From: Candidatus Methylomirabilota bacterium
GTDB lineage: Bacteria; Methylomirabilota; Methylomirabilia; Methylomirabilales; CSP1-5
DNA: 18,418 nt
Direction of reading: 5' to 3'
Assembly (NCBI GenBank): GCA_022615475.1
Contig: JAKEGQ010000177.1
Coordinates: forward strand, 1-18,418
Under the pieces are notes generated by a model that did not search any database, had not been told where the DNA came from, and worked only from the letters and a program-made list of their open reading frames with translations. Every line of letters starts with the position of its first letter. Within the stretch, counting starts at the first letter, position 1. Below, piece by piece: positions 7,219-13,575 of the stretch. Both the position numbers and the translations under genes were made by a program.

Positions 7219-9042
7219 ATGGAGAAGCGAAAGGGGCTTCAGGCCGCCCTGGGTTACGTCCAGCAGGGAAAGCTGGACCAGGCCGTCGCGGAATATCAGG
7301 CGATCCTAAGAACCGACCCGAACAACTGCAACGTGCTCAACGCCCTCGGGGATCTTTCCGTCCGGATTGGGCATAAGGCCGAGGCCATCGGGTATTTCAA
7401 GCGCCTGGGGGAGGTCTACCGGCTTGATGGCCTACACGTCCGGGCGATTGCCGTTTACAAGAAGATCCTCAGGCTCGACCCCTCGCATATGGAAGCCTCC
7501 CTGGCCTGTGCCGAGATGTATGCCGAGCAGGGGCTGACTTCGGATGCGAAACTCCAGTTCCAGGCCCTGGCCGACCAGTGCGTCAGGAATGGAGATACGT
7601 TCGCGGCCTTGGACATGTATGGGAAGATGATCCTGGTAGAGCCGGGACATCAGCCAACCCTCTCCAGGATTTCAGATCTTCTCGCGAAGGCGGGGCGGCT
7701 GGACCAGGCCCTGGCCAAACTCAAGACCCTGGAGGATCGCCTCGTCACCGCGGGGCACGCCGATGCCATCCGACAAATTTACCAAAAGACGGTTGAGCTC
7801 CTGAAATCGCAACGTCGGGGGGCCGAGGCGACGCTTCTGGCTGAGCGGCTTGCCTCCCTCGACCCGTCCGTGGCGGAGGCGAAGATTGACGAAGCGTTGG
7901 CGATGGCTTTGCCCGGAGGGGAAAATCACCCGAAGCCGGCAGTCGAAGCCGGCACCCTCGTCGAAGAGGCCCCCTCCCTAGAGATCCTCCCGGCACTCTC
8001 TGAGGTGCAAGAAGACTCCCAACCCCTCGCCCCGGCCGCCCAACTCGGGGGATGGCTCGATGGAGGGCCAGGAGGGGTGGCCGAGGAGATCGCCGAACAG
8101 GCTGAGGAGCATGCGGCTCCGGGCATGCTGGAGGTGGATATCGCGGCCCGGGAGGAGGGCCCATCTGAAGAGGCCATCGAAGCGGTCACGATCGAACTCG
8201 AGGCCCCGCATGGCTCCGAAACGGTGACGCCGCAACTCGAGCCGTCTGCACCGCCGAGTGAACTCGTCGGGTCGGAGACGGTCGAGGATGAGCTGCATGA
8301 GGCTCGGTTCTACCTTGAGCAGGGGATGTTGCAGGAGGCCCGAGACAGTCTCCAGCGGATCCTCCGTCGGGATCCGGAACATGCGGTGGCCAAGCAGCTC
8401 TTGGCGGAGATCGAGCGGGGTGCGGGCAGGCCAAAGCGGCAGGAACGCCCTCCGGCGAGCGACAAGAAACACTCCGTATTCCGAGTGATGGAGGGGAAGA
8501 CTCCGCAGGAGGAATATGTCGATTTTGCCGGGGAGCTGAGCGAGGCGCTGAGCGAAGATGATGAGACACCCTTGCCGCCGGATCTCGAGCCGGAAGTGAA
8601 GCAGATGCTGCACGAGCTCCAGCGAGGCATACGTGATCAACTCGATGCGGCCGACTATGAGACCCATTACGATCTCGCGATTGCGTTCAAGGACCTGGGG
8701 CTTTACGATAGGGCCATCGGAGAATTACGACTGGCGGCCAACGATGCGGCCTATCGGGTGCGATGCGCGAGCCTCCTGGGCCTCTGCTATCTGGCCAAGG
8801 GTGAGCCGGAGCGGGCGGTCCAGGAGCTTCTCAAGGGCGTTGCAGCGACAGAGGCGGGCACCGAAGAACGGTGGGGGACCCTCTACGATCTCGCGACGGC
8901 GTATGAGGCGCTCGGGAACGGGAAGAAGGCCCTCGAAACCCTGCTGGCCATCCAGAGCGAGATGCCGAAATTTCGGGACATCCGCGTTCGGGTCCGGGAC
9001 CTGCGAAACACTCTTGATGCCAGCCGGGGGTCCTCTCGCTGA
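7219..9042 (+). CDS. TPR protein with two repeat blocks and an acidic linker
   Basis: This 607-residue protein has no signal peptide or membrane segment, so it is probably cytoplasmic. The N-terminal block (about 7-195) is a series of tetratricopeptide repeats, for example QQGKLDQAVAEYQAILRTDP and HVRAIAVYKKILRLDP. Residues about 230-355 are an acidic, proline- and alanine-rich low-complexity linker, likely disordered. One TPR-like unit follows (about 357-390), then a short basic patch (GRPKRQERPPASDKK), and a C-terminal TPR block (about 478-600) with YETHYDLAIAFKDLGLYDRA, GLCYLAKGEPERAV and YDLATAYEALGNGKKAL. TPRs mediate protein-protein binding, so a scaffold role is likely, but the partner cannot be told from sequence. 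The layout recalls large TPR proteins of deltaproteobacteria. CGGAGAAG near 7201 is the probable ribosome binding site. I do not recognise a named gene. Confidence 0.85.
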   Translation: MEKRKGLQAALGYVQQGKLDQAVAEYQAILRTDPNNCNVLNALGDLSVRIGHKAEAIGYFKRLGEVYRLDGLHVRAIAVYKKILRLDPSHMEASLACAEMYAEQGLTSDAKLQFQALADQCVRNGDTFAALDMYGKMILVEPGHQPTLSRISDLLAKAGRLDQALAKLKTLEDRLVTAGHADAIRQIYQKTVELLKSQRRGAEATLLAERLASLDPSVAEAKIDEALAMALPGGENHPKPAVEAGTLVEEAPSLEILPALSEVQEDSQPLAPAAQLGGWLDGGPGGVAEEIAEQAEEHAAPGMLEVDIAAREEGPSEEAIEAVTIELEAPHGSETVTPQLEPSAPPSELVGSETVEDELHEARFYLEQGMLQEARDSLQRILRRDPEHAVAKQLLAEIERGAGRPKRQERPPASDKKHSVFRVMEGKTPQEEYVDFAGELSEALSEDDETPLPPDLEPEVKQMLHELQRGIRDQLDAADYETHYDLAIAFKDLGLYDRAIGELRLAANDAAYRVRCASLLGLCYLAKGEPERAVQELLKGVAATEAGTEERWGTLYDLATAYEALGNGKKALETLLAIQSEMPKFRDIRVRVRDLRNTLDASRGSSR

Positions 9043-9081
9043 GTTCCGTCCTCTCCGTCGCATGATGCCAGGTGGCCTTCA

Positions 9082-9630
9082 GTGAATCTGCCGAATACGC
9101 TGAGCCTCGTTCGAATCTTCCTGGTTCCCTTCCTGGTCGTTTTCCTGATTGCGAGCGCTGAGCCCCGCAATTATCCGGCGGCGGCCATTTTCCTGGCGGC
9201 GGTCTTCACCGACTGGCTGGACGGTCGCATCGCCCGAAGCCGGAAACAGGTGACGACCCTCGGGCAGCTCTTAGATCCCATCGCCGACAAGCTATTGATC
9301 GCGGCGGCGCTCATCTCTCTCGTGGGGATCGGGAGGGTATCATCCTGGGTGGCGACGGTCATCATCGGGCGAGATATCGCCATCACCGGGCTCCGGGGTA
9401 TTGCGGCTTCCCAGGGGCTGATCATCGCCGCGTCTCAGCTCGGGAAGTACAAGATGGCGGCAGAGGTGGTTGCGGTTATCTTGCTGATCCTCGATGCTCC
9501 CTTCCTCAGTGTGGGCGGCGTTGCGCTTGGGGTCGCGGTGGTCCTGAGCGTGGTGTCGGGCATCGACTACTTTGCGCGGTTCTGGAGGCAGCTCGGTCTC
9601 GGGGTGACGGTCCAGACCAGGGGGGAGTGA
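9082..9630 (+). CDS. pgsA: CDP-diacylglycerol-glycerol-3-phosphate 3-phosphatidyltransferase
   Basis: PgsA makes phosphatidylglycerol phosphate from CDP-diacylglycerol and glycerol-3-phosphate, committing lipid to phosphatidylglycerol. The 182-residue integral membrane protein begins NLPNTLSLVRIFLVPF, a family hallmark. It carries the complete CDP-alcohol transferase motif: Asp47-Gly48, Ala51-Arg52, Gly61, Asp65 and Asp69 (WLDGRIARSRKQ, then LGQLLDPIADK). Several hydrophobic segments follow (about 71-88, 92-112, 128-145 and 146-170). Length is typical (about 180-185). GTG 9082 has AGGTGG about 6 nt upstream. lysC starts 1 nt after its stop, so the two are co-translated at least in part. A second family member lies at 17887. 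This copy is the better candidate for housekeeping PgsA, although which paralogue does what is inference. Confidence 0.88.
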   Translation: MNLPNTLSLVRIFLVPFLVVFLIASAEPRNYPAAAIFLAAVFTDWLDGRIARSRKQVTTLGQLLDPIADKLLIAAALISLVGIGRVSSWVATVIIGRDIAITGLRGIAASQGLIIAASQLGKYKMAAEVVAVILLILDAPFLSVGGVALGVAVVLSVVSGIDYFARFWRQLGLGVTVQTRGE

Positions 9631-9631
9631 C

Positions 9632-10864
9632 GTGACCCTCGTCGTCCAGAAGTACGGCGGGACCTCGGTGGGAGACGTCGGGCGAATCCAGCGCGTCGCC
9701 AGGCGGATCGTGGAGACGAAAAGGGCTGGACAGGACGTGGTCGTCGTGGTATCCGCCATGGCTGGAGAGACCGATCGCCTCCTTCAGCTGGCCCACGAGA
9801 TCGCCGAATCCCCGAATGAGCGGGAGCTGGATGTCATCCTGGCCACGGGAGAACAGGTGGCGATCGGGCTCCTCTCGTTGGCCATTCAGGCCTCCGGCGC
9901 CAAGGCTCGCTCCTTCACCGGGACGCAGGTGCGAATTCTCACCGACAACGTGCACACCAAGGCCCGGATTCTCAATATCGACGTCGAGCGGATCCGGCAG
10001 GCGCTCCGCGAGGGGAAGATCGCCATCGTGGCGGGCTTTCAAGGGGTCAGCGCCGAGGACGAAGTCACGACCCTGGGTCGCGGCGGCTCGGATCTCACCG
10101 CCGTCGCGTTGGCCGCGGCCCTGAGCGCAGACGTCTGCGAGATCTACACGGATGTGGAGGGCGTCTACACAGCGGATCCCAGTCTGGTCCCCACGGCTCG
10201 CAAGCTCCCCCGGATTTCGTTCGAGGAGATGATCGAGATGGCCAGCCTGGGGACGAAGGTGCTCCAGGCACGGGCCGTCGAATATGCCAAGAACTACAAC
10301 GTGTCTGTCCACGTGCGATCGAGCTTTTCCGAGAACCGAGGGACCTTGGTGGTGCAGGAGGACCCAGACATGGAAAAGGTGATGGTCTCGGGGATTGCCT
10401 ATGACCGGAAGGAGGCAAAGATCACCATTACCCGGGTGGTGGATCGCCCCGGGATCGCCGCCAAACTCTTCGGGAGGGTGGCAGAGGCGGGGATCGTGGT
10501 GGACATGATCGTACAGAACATCAGCCAGGACGGACACACCGACATCTCCTTCACCGTCCCGAGGACCGATTTTCACAAGGCGATGGAGCTCGTCAAGGGC
10601 CTGGCGAGAGAGATCGGGGCGGACCAGGTCCTGGGAGACGATCGGATCGCCAAGGTGTCGATCGTGGGGGTCGGTATGCGGACCCACTCCGGGGTCGCCG
10701 CCAAGATGTTTGCCGCCCTGGCTGCGGAGAAGATTAACATCATGATGATCAGCACGTCAGAGATCAAGGTGTCCTGCGTGATCGAGGAAAAGTACACGGA
10801 GTTGGCGGTGCGCGTGCTCCACGATGTCTTTCGGCTGGAGTCGCAATCGGCGGGGGGGCGATGA
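9632..10864 (+). CDS. lysC: Aspartate kinase
   Basis: Aspartokinase phosphorylates aspartate, the entry step to lysine, threonine, methionine and diaminopimelate for peptidoglycan. The 410-residue product has the kinase signature VVQKYGGTSVGD (4-15), a substrate-binding region RGGSDLTAVALAAAL (150-164), EIYTDVEGVYTADP (170-183), and two C-terminal ACT domains (about 265-400), including DRPGIAAKLFGRVAEAGI and SGVAAKMFAALAAEKINIMMIS. It is monofunctional, with no homoserine dehydrogenase fused. This length and architecture match the alpha subunit of the B. subtilis-type lysine-sensitive enzyme, in which a beta subunit starts inside the gene; such a site is visible here at codon 247. GTG 9632 is preceded by GGGGAG. 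The gene ends in an ATGA overlap with a small ORF. Feedback inhibition through the ACT domains is expected from the family. Confidence 0.96.
   Translation: MTLVVQKYGGTSVGDVGRIQRVARRIVETKRAGQDVVVVVSAMAGETDRLLQLAHEIAESPNERELDVILATGEQVAIGLLSLAIQASGAKARSFTGTQVRILTDNVHTKARILNIDVERIRQALREGKIAIVAGFQGVSAEDEVTTLGRGGSDLTAVALAAALSADVCEIYTDVEGVYTADPSLVPTARKLPRISFEEMIEMASLGTKVLQARAVEYAKNYNVSVHVRSSFSENRGTLVVQEDPDMEKVMVSGIAYDRKEAKITITRVVDRPGIAAKLFGRVAEAGIVVDMIVQNISQDGHTDISFTVPRTDFHKAMELVKGLAREIGADQVLGDDRIAKVSIVGVGMRTHSGVAAKMFAALAAEKINIMMISTSEIKVSCVIEEKYTELAVRVLHDVFRLESQSAGGR
10356..10372 (+). promoter_or_regulatory. Internal ribosome binding site and ATG in lysC
   Basis: AGGAGG at 10356-10361 stands 8 nt upstream of ATG 10370, which is in frame with lysC (codon 247). 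This is a stronger Shine-Dalgarno and start pair than that of lysC itself, which begins with GTG. It marks a likely independent translation start. Confidence 0.65.
10370..10864 (+). CDS. Predicted aspartokinase beta subunit (internal in-frame start)
   Basis: Starting at Met247 of aspartokinase, this 164-residue product would consist of the two ACT domains only (MEKVMVSGIAYDRKEAKITI onward). In B. subtilis and corynebacterial aspartokinases an in-frame internal start yields just such a beta subunit, which pairs with alpha in a heterotetramer and carries effector binding. What is seen here is the AGGAGG, its 8-nt spacing and the frame. That a beta subunit is really made is inference from those relatives. 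It shares its stop with lysC. Confidence 0.6.
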   Translation: MEKVMVSGIAYDRKEAKITITRVVDRPGIAAKLFGRVAEAGIVVDMIVQNISQDGHTDISFTVPRTDFHKAMELVKGLAREIGADQVLGDDRIAKVSIVGVGMRTHSGVAAKMFAALAAEKINIMMISTSEIKVSCVIEEKYTELAVRVLHDVFRLESQSAGGR

Positions 10865-11085
10865 GGGTGCCGGTCTTCGCTCCTGCCGATGCCGCGCTCG
10901 CCTTGCTCCTCTTATCCGTCCTGGTCCTCATCGCCGTCCGGGATATCGGACCCATGGAAGCGGGATCGGGTTTCGCCATTTCCGCACCCTCGGCCATCGA
11001 GCGGATCCCGGACATGGGCTCGAAGGGCCTGCGAGAGATCCGTCCATATCTGACTGTGGAGGAGGAGAGATGGCCTACCAAGTGA
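10861..11085 (+). CDS. Small single-pass membrane protein of unknown function
   Basis: This 74-residue ORF starts at an ATG overlapping the lysC stop (ATGA) and ends 16 nt inside scpA in a different frame. Its first part is a strong membrane segment (about residues 10-26, ADAALALLLLSVLVLIAV). The remainder is short and polar (FAISAPSAIERIPDMGSKGL, then REIRPYLT). The start overlap and the fact that it fills the lysC-scpA gap support a real gene. I do not recognise it with confidence. The layout of one membrane helix followed by an ISAPS...ERIP strand faintly recalls membrane-anchored NusG domain II-type proteins, but the usual C-terminal half with cysteines is missing, so it could be a shortened or decayed relative. 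It could also be a coincidental ORF. Its 3' end contains the scpA ribosome binding site. Confidence 0.5.
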   Translation: MRVPVFAPADAALALLLLSVLVLIAVRDIGPMEAGSGFAISAPSAIERIPDMGSKGLREIRPYLTVEEERWPTK

Positions 11086-11777
11086 AGCTCCCGGTCTTTG
11101 AGGGGCCGTTAGACCTACTCCTGCATCTCATCCGCGGGAACCAAATCGATATCTACGATATTCCCATCGCGCGGATCACCGATGAATACTTCCAGTATCT
11201 CACCCTGCTCCACGAGCTCGATCTCGAGGTGGCCGGAGAGTTTCTCGTCATGGCGGCGACGTTGGTGTACATCAAGTCCAGGACGTTGTTGCCGGTCGAG
11301 CCCTCCGTCGATGGGGAGGCGGTTGAGGAGGATCCCCGGACCCCCCTGGTCGATATGCTTCTAGAGTACGAGCGCTTCCGGGCTGCCGCCGAGACGCTGG
11401 CGGTCCGGGAGGATGGACAGCGACTCTTCTTCTTCCGCTCCACGCCTCTCGATATTCCACCCGACGGAGGGACGCTCGAGGTCAGCCTCTTCGATCTCCT
11501 CGCGGCTTTTCGGGACGTCCTGAAGCGCGTCGACGATCAGGGCGCGCTCACGCTGGTGCCTCGACCGGTGACGACGGCGGAGCGGATGGTCGCCATCCTC
11601 GACCAAGTGGCGCTCCAGGGCTCCGTGGCCTTTCAGGCCCTGTTTCCTCAGACGCCTGATCGCTCGCTGGTGATTTCGACCTTCCTGGCGCTGTTGGAGC
11701 TCTTGCGGCAGGGAGCAGTGCGGGTCCGGCAACGCGCCCCCTTCACCGAGATTATGATCGTAAAGGCGGCCGCATGA
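11070..11777 (+). CDS. scpA: Segregation and condensation protein A
   Basis: ScpA is the kleisin that bridges the SMC heads and recruits ScpB in bacterial condensin. The 236-residue product starts MAYQVKLPVFEGPLDLLLHL with IRGNQIDIYDIPIARIT, the N-terminal SMC-neck-binding helical domain. VAGEFLVMAATLVYIKSRTLLP follows. The middle segment, about 90-150, is variable. A C-terminal winged-helix domain ends the protein (VISTFLALLELLRQGAVRVRQ). Length is typical (about 235-260). ATG 11070 has a purine-rich GGAGGAG run just upstream, and the frame stays open further upstream to 10824, but that extension overlaps lysC and lacks conservation. The stop overlaps scpB as ATGA. smc itself is not in the window. 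Confidence 0.95.
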   Translation: MAYQVKLPVFEGPLDLLLHLIRGNQIDIYDIPIARITDEYFQYLTLLHELDLEVAGEFLVMAATLVYIKSRTLLPVEPSVDGEAVEEDPRTPLVDMLLEYERFRAAAETLAVREDGQRLFFFRSTPLDIPPDGGTLEVSLFDLLAAFRDVLKRVDDQGALTLVPRPVTTAERMVAILDQVALQGSVAFQALFPQTPDRSLVISTFLALLELLRQGAVRVRQRAPFTEIMIVKAAA

Positions 11778-12343
11778 GCCAGGACGCCCCGGCGATCTTG
11801 GAGGCGGTTCTGTTCGCCTCCCCCGACCCGCTCTCGATCGAGCAGCTGCAGGCGATCCTGGGCGAGGAGAAGGCAAAGATCGTTGAGAGCCTGGACTCCC
11901 TGAGGGATGACTACGAGAAGAGGGGTTCGGGCCTCACGATCCTTCAGGTCGCCGGCGGCTATCGGATGGCGACCCGATCTGAGCTGCACCCCTGGGTGAG
12001 CCGACTGGCCCAGACGCGACCGACCAGGCTGTCCCGCCCGGCGCTTGAGACGTTGGCCATTATCGCTTACCGGCAGCCGATCACCAAGGCCGAGATCGAG
12101 GCGATCCGGGGCGTGCTGGTGGATGCCGTCCTGAAGACCCTCATGGAACGGGAGCTCGTCCGGATCCTCGGGCGCAAGCGAGAGGTAGGTCGGCCGCTGC
12201 TCTACGGCACCACGCGGACATTCCTGGAATACTTCGGTTTCCAGGATCTTGCGGACCTCCCCTCTACCCAGGAGCTCGAGGTCCTCGTCCCTGCCGGCCA
12301 GGAGGCAGATGGCGCCCTCAAGACGGCGCGAGAAAACCCTTGA
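11774..12343 (+). CDS. scpB: Segregation and condensation protein B
   Basis: ScpB is a winged-helix dimer that binds the middle of ScpA and regulates the SMC ATPase. The 189-residue product has two winged-helix domains. The first (about 5-80) begins APAILEAVLFASPDPLSIEQL. The second (about 95-165) includes LETLAIIAYRQPITKAEIEAIRGV, followed by GRKREVGRPLLYGTTRTFLEYFGF and DLADLP, all family hallmarks. It overlaps scpA by 4 nt. The last codons contain one arm of an inverted repeat and the -35 of the next promoter, so scpB likely ends the second operon. Confidence 0.95.
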   Translation: MSQDAPAILEAVLFASPDPLSIEQLQAILGEEKAKIVESLDSLRDDYEKRGSGLTILQVAGGYRMATRSELHPWVSRLAQTRPTRLSRPALETLAIIAYRQPITKAEIEAIRGVLVDAVLKTLMERELVRILGRKREVGRPLLYGTTRTFLEYFGFQDLADLPSTQELEVLVPAGQEADGALKTARENP

Positions 12344-12353
12344 AGCCGTCTTG
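12319..12353. repeat. 9-bp perfect inverted repeat at the scpB end and pheA -35
   Basis: CAAGACGGC (12319-12327) is the exact reverse complement of GCCGTCTTG (12345-12353), with a 17-nt spacer. A G-U pair could extend the stem by one. The right arm begins at the last base of the predicted -35 hexamer of the pheA promoter and the spacer contains the scpB stop codon. No T-run follows, so a simple intrinsic terminator is not well supported. An operator for a dimeric regulator is possible, as is chance. Confidence 0.4.
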
Positions 12354-12369
12354 GATTCCTCCCTATAAT
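12340..12369 (+). promoter_or_regulatory. Predicted sigma-70-like promoter of the pheA operon
   Basis: The -35 is TTGAAG at 12340-12345, followed by an 18-bp spacer and a perfect TATAAT at 12364-12369. Transcription would begin about 12376, leaving a leader of about 45 nt before ATG 12422. That leader is too short for a classic leader-peptide attenuator, and I see no run of Phe or Tyr codons in it. Confidence 0.65.
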
Positions 12370-12421
12370 GGCCAGGCTTCAGATCGAGACGTAGGCGGAG
12401 AAGCGATAGAGAGAGACGAAA

Positions 12422-13501
12422 ATGGGAATCGAGGAATTTCGACGGCAGATCGATGCCATCGATAGCCAGATCCTGGAGCTCCTGAATCGGCGAGCCGAGG
12501 TCGTGGTGCGCGTGGGGGAGGAGAAGGCCAAGGGCAACATCGCTTACCATTCCCCGCAGCGGGAGGGAGAGATCATCGATCGCCTCACGCGGGAGAGCCG
12601 GGGACCCTTCCCAGGCAGGGCGGTCAAGGCGGTCTACCGAGAAATCCTCTCCGCCTGTCTCTCGCTGGAGCAGGCGCTGAAGGTGGCCTACCTCGGGCCT
12701 CAGGCCACCTTCACCCACATGGCGTGCATGGAGCGATTCGGCCTGCTGGCGGAATACATCCCGCTCCGGGGCATAGGCGAGGTCTTTGCCGAGGTGGAAA
12801 AGGGGAAGGCGGACTATGGGGTCGTGCCGGTCGAGAACTCGACTGAAGGCGTGGTGAGTCATACCCTCGACATGTTCGTCGATTCGGACCTGAAAATCTG
12901 CGGCGAGATCCTCATGGAGGTGGCTCACCACCTCCTGTCGAAGGCCGGGGAGAAGGGCCGGATCGTCACGATCTACTCCCATCCCCATGCGATCGCCCAA
13001 TCCCGGAAGTGGCTCGAGGCAAACATGGCGGGGGTCACGCTTCGCGAGGTGCACTCCACGGCGGCGGCAGCCGAGCTTGCCGCGCAGGATGAGACGGCGG
13101 GTGCCATCGCGTCCGAGCTGGCGAGCCGGCTCTACGATCTCAAGGCCGTTGCGTCCCGGATTGAAGATAGCCCGTATAATTTCACGCGCTTCCTGATCAT
13201 CGGGCAGTCACCGTGCGCCGTCACCGGTCAGGACAAGACCTCGATCCTCTTTACAGTTCGGGACCGGGTGGGTGCGCTCTACCGGATGCTGGAGCCCTTC
13301 GCCAAGAATCAGATCAACCTGACCAAGATCGAGTCGCGACCCTCCCGCTACCGGGTCTGGGAGTACATCTTCTATGTGGATTTCGAGGGGCATATCGAGG
13401 ATGCGCCGGTGAAGGCGGCCCTGGAGGGGCTGCAGGATGAATGCCTCTTCCTGAAGGTCCTGGGCTCGTACCCCAAGGAGCCGCTCCGCACCAAGAGCTA
13501 G
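12422..13501 (+). CDS. pheA: Bifunctional chorismate mutase/prephenate dehydratase
   Basis: The P-protein converts chorismate to prephenate and then to phenylpyruvate for phenylalanine. The 359-residue product has three domains in order. The AroQ-type chorismate mutase (about 1-85) includes FRRQIDAIDSQILELLNRR and VGEEKAKGN. The prephenate dehydratase (about 87-262) includes YLGPQATFTHMA (90-101), GVVPVENSTEGVVSHTLD (133-150) and NFTRF (253-257), whose Thr-Arg-Phe is catalytic. The ACT domain (about 272-350) has the ESRPSR phenylalanine-binding motif at 304-309, so feedback inhibition by phenylalanine is likely. Length is typical. ATG 12422 follows a purine-rich GAGAGAGA. It heads pheA-hisC-aroF-tyrA. 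Confidence 0.97.
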   Translation: MGIEEFRRQIDAIDSQILELLNRRAEVVVRVGEEKAKGNIAYHSPQREGEIIDRLTRESRGPFPGRAVKAVYREILSACLSLEQALKVAYLGPQATFTHMACMERFGLLAEYIPLRGIGEVFAEVEKGKADYGVVPVENSTEGVVSHTLDMFVDSDLKICGEILMEVAHHLLSKAGEKGRIVTIYSHPHAIAQSRKWLEANMAGVTLREVHSTAAAAELAAQDETAGAIASELASRLYDLKAVASRIEDSPYNFTRFLIIGQSPCAVTGQDKTSILFTVRDRVGALYRMLEPFAKNQINLTKIESRPSRYRVWEYIFYVDFEGHIEDAPVKAALEGLQDECLFLKVLGSYPKEPLRTKS

Positions 13502-13542
13502 AGTGACGGGTGAATAGTGACTAGCCACCACCAACCACCGCA
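13501..13542. repeat. Heptad intergenic repeat, pheA-hisC junction
   Basis: Units stand at exact 7-bp spacing directly after the pheA stop: GAGTGAC (13501-13507), GGGTGAA (13508-13514), TAGTGAC (13515-13521), then TAGCCAC, CACCAAC and CACCGCA (to 13542). The middle, GTGACTAGCCAC, is a near-palindrome with one mismatched pair. It fills most of the 74-nt gap before hisC. The unit sequence differs from the tracts at 5318 and 15754, but the period and the switch from one strand sense to the other are shared. Confidence 0.6.
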
Positions 13543-13575
13543 TGAACGGCAACGATGACGCGTGAAGGACAGACG

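Noticed and set aside
9506..10687. 393-codon open frame on the - strand opposite pgsA and lysC
   Set aside because: Shadow frame opposite conserved lysC. No family signature or ribosome binding site was seen.
11648..13054. 468-codon open frame on the - strand opposite scpA, scpB and pheA
   Set aside because: Shadow frame of high-GC genes. It spans three + strand genes and the pheA promoter and shows no motif.
13171..13176. TATAAT inside pheA
   Set aside because: It encodes part of the conserved PYNFTRF prephenate dehydratase motif, and I see no good -35 at proper spacing.
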